64,000 nt of DNA from Atherix ibis (lineage: Eukaryota; Arthropoda; Insecta; Diptera; Athericidae), in assembly GCA_958298945.1 (NCBI GenBank), contig OY282607.1, positions 78,670,868 to 78,734,867 of the forward strand, given 5' to 3'. The translations under genes and the position numbers were made by a program. Below are positions 63,096 to 64,000 of the stretch, piece after piece (positions within the stretch are counted from its first letter, which is position 1; every line of letters begins with the position of its first letter). A model generated the notes under the pieces. It made no database searches and was not told the DNA's origin. It worked only from the letters and a program-made list of their open reading frames with translations.

Positions 63096-63319
63096 ACGTT
63101 GAACACAATTAGGCCACGTTAAATAAGACATTGTAACTGTACATTTTAGAAACTGTCAAGCTTGGAAATGCCAAAATTATGGTTAGGTGTTGTTCTTTCT
63201 ACCATGGTACAAAATCTCTGGCAATATCAACCAGTTTAAATTTATTAAATTTATCAAAAATGGAATGCTATTAAGATGGGTATATTAACACAATCAGCGC
63301 AGAGGGATAAAATTATATA

Positions 63320-63759
63320 GGGTGGACCATATAAAAGTTCCATTTTAAAATGGTGGACCATTTATAATCAATTGGATAATCAATTGAAATTCTGATATCA
63401 ATTGGCCGCCTTGGAGCTGTGATTTGAGCCCGTTGGATTATTTTCTGTAGGGACCCGTCAAGAATAAATGTTACGCAAGCCTTCCAGAGACAATTGAGGC
63501 CTTGAAACACAAAATCAGAGTTGCCATTGAAGAGATACAGGCCCATACAATCGGAAATGTACTGAAATATTGGGTCGAGCGAATAGGGTACTCTAATGCT
63601 AGCCGTGGCAGTCATTTAAATGATGTTGTATTTTATTCTTAAATTTCAAGGTTCAATCTTTCTAATATAATCGGAAATTTAAAAAAATATACACTAGTTT
63701 TTTTTTATTTACTTTTTAAAATGCAACTTTTAAATTTGCACCATATATATAGTCCACCC
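63320..63759 (+). mobile_element. 440-bp internally deleted ITm element with GGGTGGAC terminal repeats
   Basis: The element is flanked by TA (63318-63319 and 63760-63761), with ends GGGTGGACCATATA on the left and its near complement ending TAGTCCACCC on the right. Inside is the C-terminal third of a transposase in one frame: INWPPWSCDLSPLDYFL, stop, GPVKNKCYASLPETIEALKH, KIRVAIEEIQ, and RIGYSNASRGSHLNDVVFYS. It therefore is a deletion derivative related to family A, lacking the N-terminal two thirds. It is inserted within the Tc1-like relic. Confidence 0.88.
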
Positions 63760-64000
63760 TATATTTTTAAGTTCAAAACATAAATATTATGGAGTGTCCT
63801 GCGCAATTGCCGCCTGACTTAAAACCGATTAAAAATTTATGGAGTATTATTGCTAATTTTAATTCATTTAGAAATAGCATATTATTTTAAATCTATATTT
63901 TTCGTACATTATATACGTGTATATAAAATTTCAACACCATTCTAACTTTATATACCATTTTAGTCTTCAAGCTGCTATTGTTATAAATTATGTAATAAAT

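Larger units (their letters stand above)
61937..63134. mobile_element. Unidentified 1.2-kb insertion with 14-bp target duplication and two diverged internal units
   Basis: The block is bounded by AACTGTACATTTTA at 61923-61936 and the same 14 bases at 63135-63148. Excising the block plus one copy joins the Tc1-like frame as ELYILETVKL, so it is a discrete insertion. It has no long ORF, starts with a hairpin CTCCGC/GCGGAG (61940-61955), has an 11-bp inverted repeat TGTGATATTAA/TTAATATCACA (about 62057-62095), and carries two diverged units (about 62181-62640 and 62720-63095). It has no terminal inverted repeats and no clear poly(A). A long target duplication is typical of retroposition. I do not recognise the family. 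Confidence 0.7.
61530..63860 (+). mobile_element. Tc1-like transposon relic with two later insertions
   Basis: Three separated pieces read in Tc1 order. At 61535-61922: decayed HTH region, then NFEK, QVNWPLEKRLSVL and IDESKIVLV (first catalytic Asp block). At 63133-63319: ELYILETVKLGNAKIMVRCC and SFYHGTKSLA (equivalent to TVKHGG--IMVWG). At 63787-63858: MECPAQLPPDLKPIKNLWSI, equivalent to WPAQSPDLNPIENLWS, where the catalytic Glu of DD34E is Lys. The gaps are explained by an unidentified 1.2-kb insert (61937-63134) and a 440-bp ITm element (63320-63759). Confidence 0.75.

Noticed and set aside
1..64000. tRNA, rRNA genes and CRISPR arrays
   Set aside because: No cloverleaf with A and B boxes, no rRNA-like sequence and no regularly spaced direct repeats were seen on either strand by eye; a dedicated scan was not possible.

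Overview
This is a very AT-rich eukaryotic window from an insect, most likely a higher fly (Diptera, Schizophora). The evidence is short GT-AG introns of about 58-130 bp, an insect-type NMDA receptor subunit, an insect ERCC1, and a dense graveyard of mariner/Tc1 and non-LTR elements of kinds common in flies. The species cannot be named from sequence alone.

Only three protein-coding genes can be supported, all in the right-hand third. (1) Ercc1 on the minus strand (41981-43021, three exons, 305 aa): the non-catalytic partner of the XPF nuclease, complete and well conserved. (2) A small gene on the plus strand (49275-49752, three exons, 108 aa) encoding a secreted, highly charged peptide of unknown function. 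(3) Nmdar2 on the minus strand (55845-60055, ten exons, 1021 aa): the glutamate-binding NMDA receptor subunit, from signal peptide to a C-terminal PDZ-ligand-like ETVL. Exon phases close exactly for all three. The genes show no functional link to each other.

The rest is intergenic or possibly intronic DNA full of decayed transposons. At least three mariner lineages are present: a Mos1-like (mauritiana-type) element with terminal repeats and TA flanks at 24478-25752, an irritans-like element at 46085-47299, and a cecropia-like relic at about 40435-41259. There are also several relics of a second ITm family with a 'WPPRSCDLTPLD' signature, several SETMAR-like mariner relics including internally deleted copies with both ends, a Tc1-like relic at 61530-63860, and four LINE pieces. 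Every transposase seen is broken.

Nested insertions give a relative chronology. Mos1-like DNA lies inside a LINE 3' end. The irritans-like mariner lies inside a family A relic. A minus-strand LINE lies inside another family A relic with a 10-bp target duplication. An unidentified 1.2-kb element lies inside the Tc1-like relic with a 14-bp target duplication. That last element, which holds two diverged copies of a structured 400-500 bp unit, is the most novel item here. Around 31-32 kb and 33.5-35.4 kb the base composition is less AT-rich and CpG-containing; these could be promoter, UTR or enhancer DNA, but no coding exon could be supported. I see no convincing CRISPR, tRNA or rRNA gene, and no clearly new multi-gene system.
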